In this document: in pieces, positions 48,109 through 60,154 of the stretch | Position numbering within the stretch: the first letter of the stretch is position 1 | How the letters are laid out: each line of letters begins with the position of its first letter | Source of the DNA: Betaproteobacteria bacterium | GTDB lineage: Bacteria > Pseudomonadota > Gammaproteobacteria > Burkholderiales > Burkholderiaceae_A | DNA length: 64,000 bases | Assembly: GCA_016868255.1 (NCBI GenBank) | Contig: VGHN01000001.1 | Span: 121,206-185,205, forward strand | Direction of reading: 5' to 3' | The notes under the pieces: model-generated | Database searches by the model: none | What the model was told of the DNA's origin: nothing | Seen by the model: only the letters and a program-made list of their open reading frames with translations | Made by a program: the position numbers and the translations under genes

Positions 48109-49527
48109 ATGAATCGCCCTGCCTTAACCGAACCCATTGATCACAGTACCCAGATGGATTGGCAGGCGTGCATGAACCATTTTTCAAAGCTCCTGCCAGA
48201 ACAACAGTTCCGAACTTGGGTCCAGCCCCTTGCCCTCAAGGGCCTGCAACCCTCTTCCGACGGTGTCGTCTTAAGCCTGCTGGCTCCCAATCGGTTCAAA
48301 CAATCGTGGGCGAAGGATCAGCTTAGCGAACCACTGCAACACTGGTGGTCTTCTCATTTAGGGCGACCCGTCGATGTTCAAATTCTCCTCAAAGAGGGGG
48401 CCCCAGACAATGAAGGCACCCAGCCTGGGTCTGGCTCTGAGACGCCGCAAGAAAGACTTTTGCCCACCCAATTAGAGCCCATCGGCGAGCAACAGCGCGC
48501 CATTGAAGCAACACGGCTTAATTTGGATTGGTCTTTCGAGAACTTCGTGGTGGGCAAGGCCAATCAATTGGCCAGAGCAGCGGCCATGCAAGTCGCTGAA
48601 AACCCTGGCACAGCCTACAACCCACTATTTCTCTATGGTGGCGTGGGTCTGGGGAAAAGCCACTTGATACACGCCATTGGCAATGAGCTCCTGGGCAAAA
48701 ACCGATCCAGCAAAATTCGTTATATCCATGCCGAGGCCTACGTCAGCGACGTTGTAAAGGCCTATCAACGCAAAGCCTTCGATGATCTTAAAAGCTACTA
48801 CCACAGCTTGGATTTGCTACTTATCGATGACATTCAGTTTTTTGCTGGCAAATCTCGCACCCAAGAAGAGTTTTTCTATACTTTTGAAGCACTAATCGCT
48901 TCTAAAAAACAAATCATCATCACAAGCGATACCTATCCCAGCGAACTCAATGGCATCGAGTCGCGGCTGGTGAGTCGCTTTAGCTCAGGCTTGACGGTTG
49001 CGATTGAGCCACCAGAGTTAGAGATGCGTGTGGCCATTCTTCTGCGCAAAGCCCAACAAGAAAAATTGGCACTCGAGGAAGAAGAAGCTTTTTTTATTGC
49101 ACAACAGCTTCGCTCAAACGTTCGAGAGCTCGAAGGCGCATTAAGAAAAATCATCGCCTATTGCCATTTTCATCAAACACAACCAAACGCTGAGGTCGTG
49201 CGCGAAGCCTTAAAAGACCTGCTATTTATTCACAAAACATCTATTTCGGTCGAGAGCATTCAAAAAACCGTGGCTGATTTTTACAAGATAAAAATCGCCG
49301 ACATGTACAGCAAACGCCGTCCGGCAAATATTGCTATGCCACGGCAAATTGCGATGTACCTGGCAAAAGAACTCACCCAAAAGAGTCTTCCCGATATTGG
49401 TGAATTGTTTGGTGGCCGAGACCACACCACTGTACTGCATGCCGTTCGGAAAATTAACGAACAACGTCAGAGGGATACAGAACTCAACCGCAGCCTGCAC
49501 CTCTTAGAACAACAAATCCGTGGATAA
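48109..49527 (+). CDS. dnaA: chromosomal replication initiator DnaA
   Basis: AAA+ initiator that opens oriC. 472 residues: domain I ([20 protein letters not shown]), a short linker, AAA+ core with [16 protein letters not shown] (Walker A) and [12 protein letters not shown] (Walker B), and DNA-binding domain IV with [15 protein letters not shown]. The gene is visibly richer in A+T than its neighbours outside dnaA-gyrB. Its stop codon lies within a near-consensus DnaA box. Confidence 0.97.
   Translation: MNRPALTEPIDHSTQMDWQACMNHFSKLLPEQQFRTWVQPLALKGLQPSSDGVVLSLLAPNRFKQSWAKDQLSEPLQHWWSSHLGRPVDVQILLKEGAPDNEGTQPGSGSETPQERLLPTQLEPIGEQQRAIEATRLNLDWSFENFVVGKANQLARAAAMQVAENPGTAYNPLFLYGGVGLGKSHLIHAIGNELLGKNRSSKIRYIHAEAYVSDVVKAYQRKAFDDLKSYYHSLDLLLIDDIQFFAGKSRTQEEFFYTFEALIASKKQIIITSDTYPSELNGIESRLVSRFSSGLTVAIEPPELEMRVAILLRKAQQEKLALEEEEAFFIAQQLRSNVRELEGALRKIIAYCHFHQTQPNAEVVREALKDLLFIHKTSISVESIQKTVADFYKIKIADMYSKRRPANIAMPRQIAMYLAKELTQKSLPDIGELFGGRDHTTVLHAVRKINEQRQRDTELNRSLHLLEQQIRG
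49519..49527 (-). promoter_or_regulatory. near-consensus DnaA box over the dnaA stop codon
   Basis: CGTGGATAA on the plus strand, one mismatch from TGTGGATAA. Its last three bases are the TAA stop codon of dnaA. Confidence 0.55.
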
Positions 49528-49545
49528 GCAGTGAACAACCCCAAC

Positions 49546-49554
49546 TTATCCACA
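49546..49554 (+). promoter_or_regulatory. DnaA box in oriC
   Basis: TTATCCACA, exact consensus, 18 bases past the dnaA stop. Confidence 0.88.
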
Positions 49555-49572
49555 TCGGTTCAATCAGTGAGC

Positions 49573-49588
49573 AATGCTAGGGAGCATT
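49573..49588. repeat. small inverted repeat in oriC
   Basis: AATGCT, loop AGGG, AGCATT: a perfect 6-pair stem between the two main DnaA boxes. No T-run follows, so it is not obviously a terminator for dnaA. Confidence 0.6.
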
Positions 49589-49597
49589 CCACCCCAC

Positions 49598-49606
49598 TTG
49601 TCCACA
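49598..49606 (+). promoter_or_regulatory. second DnaA box in oriC
   Basis: TTGTCCACA, one mismatch from TTATCCACA, same orientation as the first, immediately before the A+T-rich stretch. Confidence 0.6.
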
Positions 49607-49610
49607 ACCC

Positions 49611-49640
49611 ATTTTTTGAAAAATTTATTTCTTTTCAATA
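49611..49640. other. A+T-rich candidate unwinding element
   Basis: 30 bases with 27 A/T, including ATTTTTTGAAAAATTTATTT. It follows the DnaA boxes and precedes the DnaA-trio, the expected place for a DNA unwinding element. Confidence 0.6.
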
Positions 49641-49671
49641 GCTTAGAGTGTTCTCCACCAATTTTGCAACC

Positions 49672-49686
49672 TTACTATTATTACTA
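49672..49686 (-). other. DnaA-trio element
   Basis: Plus strand TTA CTA TTA TTA CTA; read 3' to 5' on the other strand this is AAT GAT AAT AAT GAT, five units that fit the DnaA-trio pattern (G/A)AT that DnaA uses to hold single-stranded origin DNA. The last base is the A of the dnaN ATG. The nearest upstream box-like sequence is weak. Confidence 0.6.
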
Positions 49687-50789
49687 TGATTTATATCAAA
49701 GCAACTAAAGAAGCGTTGTTAAAACCTTTACAACTCGTTAGCAATGTTGTTGAACGCCGGCACACCTTGCCAATCCTCTCCAACATTCTGATTCGGAAGC
49801 GAGGTGCCACGGTTGAGTTCATCGCGACCGACATTGAGATGCAGATTACCGCTCGAGTTGAAATTGGTCACGGTACAGAAGAAGGTGCCACCACAGTCTC
49901 AGCGAAGAAGTTGTTAGATATTTTGCGGGCCCTCAACAGCGATGGTGAAGTCACCATATCTCAAGCCGCCAATAAGCTAGTCATCACCCAGGGCAAGTCA
50001 CGCTTTAATTTGCAGACCCTGGCTGCTGAAGAGTTCCCGGTAGTGGTTCCCGCGGCCGAGTACGCAGCCCAGACAAAAATAGCCCAATCGAAGTTGAAGG
50101 CTTGTCTGCATCTCGTGCATTTTTCTATGGCCCAACAAGACATACGTTATTACTTAAACGGAATGTTGTTGGTCTTGCATCAAGGACAGCTAAGAACAGT
50201 AGCTACAGACGGACATCGATTGGCTTATAGCAGTCAAGAGGTCGAAAATGATGCGCAACTCGATGTCATCATTCCGAGAAAAGTGGTCTCTGAACTTCAA
50301 AAAGTTCTTGAAGACGTTGATCAACCCCTTTCAATCTCGGTTAATCCGAACCAGGTGAAGTTCTCCTTCGATCAGGTTGAAATCATCTCGAAACTAATTG
50401 AAGGTAAGTTTCCAGACTATGACCGTGTCATTCCAAAAAACCACCAGAAGACGCTAAAGATTGATCGTGAAAAGTTAAACCAAGCCCTCATTCGCGTCGC
50501 AATTTTGACAACGGATAAATTCAAAGGGGTGCGTCTGGCGTTTAGTGCAAACCAAGTCAAAATCAGCTCAACCAACGCCGAGCAAGAAGAGGCCGTTGAA
50601 GAATTAGACATTGATTATGGCTTTGAACCCCTGGAAATAGGGTTCAATGTCCAATACTTATTGGATGTCCTTTCTTACTTGGGAGACCAGACAATCACAC
50701 TACAACTGCAAGACAACAATGCCTCTGCGTTGCTAATGAGTGAGACACACCCTAATTTCCGCTACGTAGTTATGCCAATGCGCATTTAA
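49686..50789 (+). CDS. dnaN: DNA polymerase III sliding clamp (beta subunit)
   Basis: Ring-shaped processivity factor. 367 residues in three clamp folds: VVERRHTLPILSNILI at the start, LNGMLLVLHQGQLRTVATDGHRLA in the middle and the conserved C-terminus SALLMSETHPNFRYVVMPMRI (quoted in part: FRYVVMPMRI). No Shine-Dalgarno is obvious because the ATG is fused to the DnaA-trio; initiation may depend on another signal. A+T-rich like dnaA. Confidence 0.97.
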   Translation: MIYIKATKEALLKPLQLVSNVVERRHTLPILSNILIRKRGATVEFIATDIEMQITARVEIGHGTEEGATTVSAKKLLDILRALNSDGEVTISQAANKLVITQGKSRFNLQTLAAEEFPVVVPAAEYAAQTKIAQSKLKACLHLVHFSMAQQDIRYYLNGMLLVLHQGQLRTVATDGHRLAYSSQEVENDAQLDVIIPRKVVSELQKVLEDVDQPLSISVNPNQVKFSFDQVEIISKLIEGKFPDYDRVIPKNHQKTLKIDREKLNQALIRVAILTTDKFKGVRLAFSANQVKISSTNAEQEEAVEELDIDYGFEPLEIGFNVQYLLDVLSYLGDQTITLQLQDNNASALLMSETHPNFRYVVMPMRI

Positions 50790-50800
50790 TTTAAGGATAG

Positions 50801-53238
<2,438 letters not shown>

Positions 53239-53239
<1 letters not shown>

Positions 53240-54150
53240 TGAGCCACACTTCTTCTAATCGGCTTGTCGTTGCCATTTCATCGCGGGCATTGTTCGATTT
53301 CGAAGAGGAAAATCGCGTCTTTGAACTCTCTGATGACCGGGCCTACATGCGGCTTCAGTGGGATCGCATGCAGACCCCAGCCAATCCTGGTGTTGCTTTT
53401 GGATTGGTTCAGAAGCTTTTGGCTTTCAATAAGGTGGCTGAGTCTCAACTTGTCGAAGTTGTGGTCCTCTCGCGCAACGACCCGGTCTCCGGGCTTCGCG
53501 TCTATCACTCGGCAAAGACACATGGCCTAGATATTCAGCGAGGCGTTTTTACGCGCGGCGAGGCGCCCTATCGTTATCTAAGGCCGTTGTCCGCCAATCT
53601 CTTTCTGTCTGCCAATGCGACCGACGTAGAACAGGCATTGATATACGGCTTTCCCGCAGCCCACGTTTATCCCCACTCTGCAAAGGCCTCGAAAGACCGG
53701 CCCAATGAGTTGCGAATTGCCTTTGACGGCGACGCCGTGTTGTTTTCAGATGAGGCGGAGCGGGTTTATCAAAACCAAGGCCTCGAGGCCTTTGTCTCCC
53801 ATGAGACCGAGCGCGCAAATATGCCACTACCCCCAGGCCCCTTCAAGCCACTCCTCGAGGCTTTGGTGAGCCTGCGGCAATCCCAAGCAAGCGGCATGAC
53901 CATTCGAACGGCCCTTGTCACCGCTCGATCGGCCCCCGCGCATGAGCGTGCTATTCGTACGCTGATGCAATGGAACGTGGAGATTGACGAGGCCTTCTTC
54001 CTGGGGGGGCTCGATAAATCCGGTTTTCTCAAGGAGTTCGAGCCAGACTTCTTCTTTGATGACCAAACACGCCACTGTGAGTCAGCAGCGGCAACAACTC
54101 CAACAGGCCAGGTAATCAGCGGGATAACTAACCACCCGAAAACTACTTAA
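53239..54150 (+). CDS. cytosolic 5'-nucleotidase (NT5C1-like)
   Basis: 303 residues of the bacterial 5'-nucleotidase family related to vertebrate cytosolic NT5C1. Characteristic blocks are LVVAISSRALFDFEEEN, PGVAFGLVQKLLAFN, ELRIAFDGDAVLFSDEAE with the HAD-type DxD acid pair (DGD), and a late FFDDQTRHC. It should dephosphorylate nucleoside monophosphates; the exact substrate is unknown. GTG 53239 overlaps the gyrB stop by one base. It ends with an 8-base overlap of the convergent topB. Confidence 0.82.
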
Positions 54151-56647
54151 TTTTAGACTTGGCCACCTTGCTGGTTTTGGTGGCGACCTTTGCACCAGGT
54201 GCTTTTGGCTTCTTGGCTTCAAATTCAAAACCCACCTTGCCCTCGTCGGTCTTGACCAAGTAGGCCTTAAACCGACGCTTGGTCCTCGCAGATACAAACC
54301 CATCAAGCAGAGCTGTTCGGCCCTCATTGAGCAACCTCTGCATTTGCTCTACTGCGATGCTTTGCTGAAGGATCATCAGGCCGGAGCGAAAATCGCATGT
54401 CTTACTTGGGCCCACACTCTTCTCACATCCATAGCTACTTCCGTGTAAAAACACTGCAGACCCACACTTGGGACAGGGACCCAGCGACGTCTGCCCAGAA
54501 AAATCAACTTCCTCGGCATCGCCCTCTGCACTGCCTTGACCGAAATCGAACTCCAACTTGTGCTCACTGGTGAGCCGGAGACTGGCCGCAAAAGGCCGGC
54601 CCATCTTGCTGCGAAAGCCATCCATCGGTCCGAGCTGCCTCTCTCGAAGAAGGGTCTCAACTTCTTCAACCTCGAAAGTGCGGCCGCCAGGAACCTTGCT
54701 GATCGAAAACTCACAGCCCTCGCAGGCGAATCGTCGGTAGTTCTCTCGAACGAGGCCGCCACAGCGTGGACAGGGAGTCTTCAGGCTCGCATAGTCACCC
54801 GGAATGGTTGTGCTGTTGTAATTCTTGGCCTGCTCCACCATGTGGTCGGTCATGCGGGCAATCTCCTGCATGAACTCCCCACGGGTGAGGCCACCGGCTT
54901 CGATCTGTCGGAGTTTGAATTCCCAATCCCCAGTGAGCTCGGGACGCGAGAGGGCATCAATGCCAAGGCCGCGAAGAAGCGTCATGAGTTGAAACGCCTT
55001 GGCCGTGGGAATGAGCTCGCGCTGCTCTCTGAGAAGATACTTTTCGGCGAGCAGGCCCTCAATTACCGCTGCACGCGTTGCGGGTGTGCCCAGGCCTTTT
55101 CCGGCCATCGCCTCTCGCAGATCGTCGTCCTCAACGAGCTTTCCAGCGCTCTCCATGGCCGATAACAGCGTCGCCTCGGAGTATCGGGCCGGCGGCTTTG
55201 TCTTGAGCTCCAGCGACTCCACCGCAAGCAACTCTGGCGTGCGGGAATTGATTGCTGGGAGAGACCGGTCGTTGTCGGTCTCCTCCTTGCCATAGACGGT
55301 CAGCCAACCTGGTGTGACCAATATCTTGCCTTCGGTCTTAAAAAGCTCTGGCCCGACCTGAGTTAACCGTGTGGTGTTGAGATACTCGGCGGCTGGAAAG
55401 AAGATAGCTAGGAAGCGACGAGTAACGAGCTCAAAAATACGCTGTTCGGGCTCACTGAGGCTCTTTGGAAGCTGGCCGGTGGGAACAATCGCAAAGTGGT
55501 CTGAGACCTTGCTGTTATCAAAAACGCGCTTGTTGGGACGCACCCACTGCTGCTCCAGTATGGTTTTTGCGAACCCACCAATCACTGGAAGCTTCTTGAG
55601 TTCAGCGAGATTGGCCTTCACAGTCTCGATCATGTCCTCGGGCAGGGCCTTCGAATCTGTCCTGGGGTAAGTGAGCACCTTGTGCTTCTCGTAGAGTGCT
55701 TGGGCAATGCCGAGCGTGTTCTTTGCAGAAAAACCAAAGCGCGCATTGGCCTCTCGTTGAAGAGAGGTCAAGTCAAATAGTGCAGGCGCCGCTAGGGTGC
55801 TCGGCTTGCTCTCGTCATTAACCTTAACAGCTTGACCAGCGCAGGATTTCAGAAGTGCATCGAGTCTCTCGCGCGACCAGATCCGCTCGGCCCGATGCTC
55901 GGGGTTTTCATCGGATCGCTTGAAAGCCGGATCAAACCATTTGGCGATGTACTCGTCGTCCCCGAGACCAATCTTCGCGTGGAGTTCCCAATACGTCTTG
56001 GCGACGAACGCTCGAATCTGCTCCTCACGTTCCACCACCACCGCGAGAGTTGGCGTCTGAACCCTTCCCACCGTGGTGAGAAAAAACCCACCTTCTTTTG
56101 AATTGAATGCGGTCATGGCCCGCGTGCCGTTGATACCAACGAGCCAATCGGCCTCCGAGCGACAACGGGCAGCATCCGCAAGTGGGAGCAGGTCCTGATC
56201 AGGCCGCAGAGACTCGAAAGCCTTGCGAATCGCATCCGGTGTCATCGATTGAAGCCACAAACGGGACACAGATTGTTTCGCCTTTGTGTGCTGCACGATG
56301 TATCGGAAGATGAGTTCGCCCTCTCGACCGGCATCGCAGGCATTAATAAGGTGGTCAATGTCCTTGCGTTTGATTTGCCTCGCGATCACCTTGAGCTTCT
56401 GCTCTGACTTGGGAAGGGGCTGCAGGTCAAACTCGGGCGGAATGACCGGCAAATGAGCAAAGCTCCATTTGCCTCGTTTCACTTCGTACTTCTCGGGGGC
56501 GACGATCTCCAGAAGATGACCGACCGCCGATGAGATCACCATGTCGTCGCGCTCAAAGAGATCGTCCTTCTTCTCAAACCCCCCAAGGGCTTTGGCGATA
56601 TCGCTTGCAACAGAGGGCTTCTCGGCAATAACAAGGGCTTTTGACAT
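54143..56647 (-). CDS. topB: DNA topoisomerase III (type IA)
   Basis: About 834 residues. TOPRIM: LVIAEKPSVASDIAKALGG and NACDAGREGELIFRYI; the catalytic tyrosine is in VLTYPRTDSKALPEDM. Two C-terminal zinc-ribbon segments follow (CPRCGGLVRENYRRFACEGC and CPKCGSAVFLHGSSYGC), then a lysine-rich tail (ATKTSKVAKSKIK). It relaxes and decatenates DNA. ATG 56647 is the family start; the ORF-track extension is not. In related genomes smg lies between this gene and dprA; here it is missing. Confidence 0.94.
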   Translation of the reverse strand: MSKALVIAEKPSVASDIAKALGGFEKKDDLFERDDMVISSAVGHLLEIVAPEKYEVKRGKWSFAHLPVIPPEFDLQPLPKSEQKLKVIARQIKRKDIDHLINACDAGREGELIFRYIVQHTKAKQSVSRLWLQSMTPDAIRKAFESLRPDQDLLPLADAARCRSEADWLVGINGTRAMTAFNSKEGGFFLTTVGRVQTPTLAVVVEREEQIRAFVAKTYWELHAKIGLGDDEYIAKWFDPAFKRSDENPEHRAERIWSRERLDALLKSCAGQAVKVNDESKPSTLAAPALFDLTSLQREANARFGFSAKNTLGIAQALYEKHKVLTYPRTDSKALPEDMIETVKANLAELKKLPVIGGFAKTILEQQWVRPNKRVFDNSKVSDHFAIVPTGQLPKSLSEPEQRIFELVTRRFLAIFFPAAEYLNTTRLTQVGPELFKTEGKILVTPGWLTVYGKEETDNDRSLPAINSRTPELLAVESLELKTKPPARYSEATLLSAMESAGKLVEDDDLREAMAGKGLGTPATRAAVIEGLLAEKYLLREQRELIPTAKAFQLMTLLRGLGIDALSRPELTGDWEFKLRQIEAGGLTRGEFMQEIARMTDHMVEQAKNYNSTTIPGDYASLKTPCPRCGGLVRENYRRFACEGCEFSISKVPGGRTFEVEEVETLLRERQLGPMDGFRSKMGRPFAASLRLTSEHKLEFDFGQGSAEGDAEEVDFSGQTSLGPCPKCGSAVFLHGSSYGCEKSVGPSKTCDFRSGLMILQQSIAVEQMQRLLNEGRTALLDGFVSARTKRRFKAYLVKTDEGKVGFEFEAKKPKAPGAKVATKTSKVAKSKIK

Positions 56648-56712
56648 TGTCTCCGACCAGGAAAATTGTTCGCAAGAATACACCCCCGCCCTCCTCTCGC
56701 AAGGGGAGTCCC

Positions 56713-57645
56713 TTAATGCAGCTGTTGCCACCTTCCATCGGAGAGCCGATGAACTCGTCCGAAAATTTCGAGCTGGAGCAATCCAGCGAGGATTTCACCG
56801 GCGCTCAGACTTAGGGCAGATTCAAGCGTGCTGAGCGCAATGGGGTTGGTATCCATGGCTCGAAGTATCAGTTCAGCGCGGGCATCACTGCCAACCGGTG
56901 TCTTAAAAAAGGAATTCCGATTACTGGCATGAGATTGGTCCGAATGGGACCCCATGGCCTCGATCCCCTCTAGCGTCTTTTGATTGGGTCGATAACCGAG
57001 ATCAGACAGGAGCTCATCGGGCGACCGAACCAGACAGGCCCCCTCTCGAATGAGCCGATGGCTGCCTTCATAACGCGGCTCATGGATAGACCCCGGCACC
57101 GCAAAGACATCCCCCCCAAACTCAGCACAGGCCAAAGCAGTGGTGAGCGAGCCGCTGTCAATCGCTGCCTCGATGACACAGACAGCCCCGCTGATGGCGG
57201 CAATGATGCGGTTTCGCTGTAAAAACTGATAGGGGCGGGCTGGCGTTTCGGCGGAGTACTCCGAAAGCACGAGGCCACCCGAATGAAGAATCTCTTCAAG
57301 AAGCATTCGGTTGCGACTTGGGTAGAGATGATTCAGACCATGTCCAAGCACTGCAATCGTGGCGCCTCCGCCCCGTAGAGCGCCTTTATGGGCCTGCGAG
57401 TCCACACCAATCGCAAGGCCACTGACAACAGCCATGCCTGACCCGGCTAAGGATTGCCCAAACCAGAAGGCGTCGCGAAGGCCTTGTGGGCTGGCTCGGC
57501 GACTGCCAACAATCGCCAACTGGGGTCGGGACAGGCTCTCGAGGCCACCCAAGGCAAACAAGCGCTCAAGGCCCGGTGAGGCAATGCGCAGACGCTGGTA
57601 GATGGGTTCGGGGAGGGCACGAATGTCGATCACTTCAGGCTGCAC
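56713..57645 (-). CDS. dprA: DNA-processing protein DprA, lacking the N-terminal SAM domain
   Basis: Loads RecA on incoming single-stranded DNA during transformation. About 310 residues. The Rossmann-like core is complete: LAIVGSRRASPQG, VSGLAIGVDSQAHKGAL, AVLGHGLNHLYPSRN, QFLQRNRIIAAIS, DSGSLTTALACAEFG and AVPGSIHEPRYEGSHRLI; a C-terminal winged-helix segment follows. I chose GTG 57645, with GGAGA six bases upstream. Only about 50 residues precede AIVGSRR, and the divergent def gene begins 80 bases away, so the usual ~80-residue N-terminal SAM domain has been lost. Confidence 0.87.
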   Translation of the reverse strand: MQPEVIDIRALPEPIYQRLRIASPGLERLFALGGLESLSRPQLAIVGSRRASPQGLRDAFWFGQSLAGSGMAVVSGLAIGVDSQAHKGALRGGGATIAVLGHGLNHLYPSRNRMLLEEILHSGGLVLSEYSAETPARPYQFLQRNRIIAAISGAVCVIEAAIDSGSLTTALACAEFGGDVFAVPGSIHEPRYEGSHRLIREGACLVRSPDELLSDLGYRPNQKTLEGIEAMGSHSDQSHASNRNSFFKTPVGSDARAELILRAMDTNPIALSTLESALSLSAGEILAGLLQLEIFGRVHRLSDGRWQQLH

Positions 57646-57686
57646 GCGATGTCTCCAAAACCCCAAAGCCTGACGAAAGCGCTCGC

Positions 57687-57715
57687 TTGACTGAACCTGC
57701 CGTTTGACCGATACA
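57687..57715 (+). promoter_or_regulatory. candidate promoter of def
   Basis: TTGACT (57687-57692) and GATACA (57710-57715) are separated by 17 bases. The -35 is strong, the -10 weak; TACACT two bases on is an alternative. Transcription would begin only a few bases before the def ATG, so the mRNA may be nearly leaderless; no Shine-Dalgarno is seen. Confidence 0.4.
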
Positions 57716-57724
57716 CTTATTCCT

Positions 57725-58246
57725 ATGCCGATTCTAGAAATTCTCAACTACCCAGACGCTCGGCTTCGAACCGTTGCCAAGCCGGTCACCCAGGTCGACG
57801 ATCGCATTCGACAGATCGTCAAAGACATGGCTGAGACCATGTACGACGCCCGAGGCATTGGTTTGGCCGCCACACAAGTCAACATCCATGAGCGGATCAT
57901 CGTTGTGGACGTCACCGAAGACCGCAATGGACTGCGGGCCTTGATCAACCCAGAGGTCATCTCAAGTAGTGCGCAGACGAAGGTTCATCAAGAAGGTTGC
58001 CTCTCTGTGCCGGGTGTCTACGACGAGGTGGAGCGCCCGGACTTGGTCAGGATTCGTTGTCTCGATGAGAATGGTGAGACCCAGGAGTTCGAGGCCGATG
58101 GGTTGCTCTCGGTCTGTATCCAACATGAAATGGACCACCTTCAGGGCAAAGTCTTTGTGGATTACCTCTCTCGACTCAGGCAAAGTCGTATTCAGGCACG
58201 CCTTCAAAAACAAAGCCGTATTCAAGCCCAGACAGCGCGTGCCTAG
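57725..58246 (+). CDS. def: peptide deformylase
   Basis: Removes the formyl group from new proteins. 173 residues with the three motifs: [18 protein letters not shown] and [12 protein letters not shown], which together hold the metal (Cys, two His) and the catalytic Glu. ATG 57725 is the family start ([11 protein letters not shown]); the ORF track starts 7 codons earlier. The fmt gene follows after 3 bases. Confidence 0.96.
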   Translation: MPILEILNYPDARLRTVAKPVTQVDDRIRQIVKDMAETMYDARGIGLAATQVNIHERIIVVDVTEDRNGLRALINPEVISSSAQTKVHQEGCLSVPGVYDEVERPDLVRIRCLDENGETQEFEADGLLSVCIQHEMDHLQGKVFVDYLSRLRQSRIQARLQKQSRIQAQTARA

Positions 58247-58249
58247 CCA

Positions 58250-59263
58250 ATGAGGCGGGTCGGTTTCGCTGGCACGCCAGAGTTCGCGGCCGTGCATCTA
58301 GAGCGGCTTCTTGAGGTCTCTCGGCAAGGCGAATTCGAGTGTGTGGTGGTCTTGACCCAACCCGATCGGCCAGCGGGCCGTGGTCAGGGCCTAAAGCCCA
58401 GTCCGGTCAAGTTACTCGCCCAGGCCAGAGGAATTCCCGTGCTAACCCCCCAGGGGCTGCGGGTCGGCCATGCGGACTCGGCGCAAATCCGTCAGACACT
58501 TCTTGGCCTTCATCTCGACTGCTTGTTCGTGGTCGCTTACGGACTTCTCTTGCCCGAGGACTTCCTGTTCATTCCAAGGTTCGGCTGCATCAATGTGCAC
58601 GCCTCACTTCTCCCAAGGTGGCGAGGTGCTGCCCCGATTCAGCGCGCGCTCGAGGCCGGAGACACGGCCACAGGTGTCTGCATTATGCAAATGGAGCGGG
58701 GTTTGGACACCGGTCCCGTCTGGCGGCGAGTCGAAGTTGAGATTGCCGCGCAAGACAATTACCTCACCCTTCACGATCGCTTGGCGCAGACCGGCGCGGC
58801 CGAACTCGCTGGGTTTGTATCTGAATGGCCGCTCGAATCCGGTCAAGCGCTTGAACAGTCGGGTGAAGGGGTGACGTATGCCCACAAGCTTCAAACTACA
58901 GATCGAGCCATTTGTTTTGATCGAACCGCGCAGGTGGTGGCCAATCACATCAGGTCGCTGGACCCCGTCCCCGGTGCTGTCGTTTCTTACCGAGACCAGC
59001 GAATCAAGTTATTCGGGGCTCGGGTGCAAGAGACTCAGCGAACTTGGGGAGCCCCAGGACGGATCTTGAGACTCCCCGATTCACGCAATGATGGACTCTG
59101 GATTGCCTGTCAGCAGGGTGCAATCTCCATAGAGGCTTTGCAAAAATCTGGTGGGAAAAAGATGTCGGTTTCGGAATTTATGCGGGGGCAGGCCATTGAG
59201 CTCGATGGGGAGCTGCAGCCATTGGGGACATCGGCTCCGCGGGGGAACCCGATCGGTCGATAA
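58250..59263 (+). CDS. fmt: methionyl-tRNA formyltransferase
   Basis: Formylates initiator Met-tRNA. 337 residues. VGFAGTPEFAAVHLERLL at the start, NVHASLLPRWRGAAPIQRAL with the active-site Asn-His pair, and a C-terminal OB-like domain (APGRILRLPDSRNDGLWIAC). Co-transcribed with def, its functional counterpart. Confidence 0.96.
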   Translation: MRRVGFAGTPEFAAVHLERLLEVSRQGEFECVVVLTQPDRPAGRGQGLKPSPVKLLAQARGIPVLTPQGLRVGHADSAQIRQTLLGLHLDCLFVVAYGLLLPEDFLFIPRFGCINVHASLLPRWRGAAPIQRALEAGDTATGVCIMQMERGLDTGPVWRRVEVEIAAQDNYLTLHDRLAQTGAAELAGFVSEWPLESGQALEQSGEGVTYAHKLQTTDRAICFDRTAQVVANHIRSLDPVPGAVVSYRDQRIKLFGARVQETQRTWGAPGRILRLPDSRNDGLWIACQQGAISIEALQKSGGKKMSVSEFMRGQAIELDGELQPLGTSAPRGNPIGR

Positions 59264-59299
59264 TGGTCTTATGAGTCTCTTTTGAAGGGGTCGTTGTTC

Positions 59300-60154
59300 A
59301 TGTTCAACTGGATGAAAACAGCCATGCTAATGGCGGGAATCGTTGCCTTGTTTGGCATCGTTGGGGCGTCCATGGGCGGACAGTCCGGAATGCTGATCGC
59401 GTTAGGCTTCGCTCTTCTGATGAATGTGGGTGCCTACTGGTTCTCCGACAAAATGGTTTTGAAGATGTACAACGCCCAGGAGGTCGACGCTCGCTCAGCG
59501 CCAGAGTTCTACGGGATGGTTCAGGAACTGGTGGGGCGTGCGAACATGCCCATGCCGCGGGTCTACATCATCAACGAGGACGCCCCCAACGCTTTTGCAA
59601 CGGGGCGCAATCCCGAAAATGCAGCGGTGGCCGCAACCACTGGGCTCTTGCGACTCCTGAGTCCACGTGAGGTTCGGGGGGTGATGGCTCATGAGCTTGC
59701 CCATGTCCTTCACCGCGATATCCTCATTTCAACCATTTCGGCCACCATGGCTGGAGCCATCTCTGCGCTCGCCAATTTCGCGGTATTTTTTGGTGGACGT
59801 GACTCCGAGGGCCGTCCAGTCAACCCCGTGGTGTCGATACTCGTGATGATCCTTGCGCCACTGGCTGCCAGCCTTATTCAAATGGCCATCTCGAGGGCTC
59901 GGGAATTCGAAGCCGATCGAGGCGGGGCCGAGATCTCGGGCGACCCCCAGGCCCTCGCCAGTGCCCTCTCCAAGATCGATCACTACGCCAGGGGCATTCC
60001 GTTCCCGGCTGCGCAGGCCCACCCAGAGACGGCCCAGATGATGATTCTCAATCCCCTGTCTGGGGGTGGACTTGCGGGCATGTTCTCGACCCACCCCGCC
60101 ACCGAGGAGCGAATCGCCCGCCTGCAGCAAATGGCGGGGGGCATGCGTGCCTGA
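59300..60154 (+). CDS. htpX: membrane zinc metalloprotease HtpX
   Basis: Inner-membrane quality-control protease. About 284 residues: two N-terminal transmembrane helices ([36 protein letters not shown]), zinc motif [13 protein letters not shown] (HExxH), two more helices, and the distal glutamate region [19 protein letters not shown] 59300 gives the family N-terminus [10 protein letters not shown]; the earlier ORF-track start adds six residues. The rsmB start directly follows the stop. Confidence 0.94.
   Translation: MFNWMKTAMLMAGIVALFGIVGASMGGQSGMLIALGFALLMNVGAYWFSDKMVLKMYNAQEVDARSAPEFYGMVQELVGRANMPMPRVYIINEDAPNAFATGRNPENAAVAATTGLLRLLSPREVRGVMAHELAHVLHRDILISTISATMAGAISALANFAVFFGGRDSEGRPVNPVVSILVMILAPLAASLIQMAISRAREFEADRGGAEISGDPQALASALSKIDHYARGIPFPAAQAHPETAQMMILNPLSGGGLAGMFSTHPATEERIARLQQMAGGMRA

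Larger units (their letters stand above)
49528..49685. other. putative replication origin oriC
   Basis: The 158-base gap between dnaA and dnaN has the parts expected of a bacterial origin in order: a perfect DnaA box (49546-49554), a small hairpin (AATGCT/AGCATT, 49573-49588), a second box with one mismatch (TTGTCCACA, 49598-49606), a 30-base stretch with only 3 G/C (49611-49640), a weak box-like TTCTCCACC (49651-49659) and a DnaA-trio (49672-49686). Gene strands also switch around this zone: genes to the left run mostly minus, those to the right mostly plus. Confidence 0.8.

Noticed and set aside
57646-57747. Longer dprA start at 57747
   Set aside because: Would overlap the def coding region on the other strand and adds sequence unlike any DprA domain; GTG 57645 has a better ribosome-binding site.
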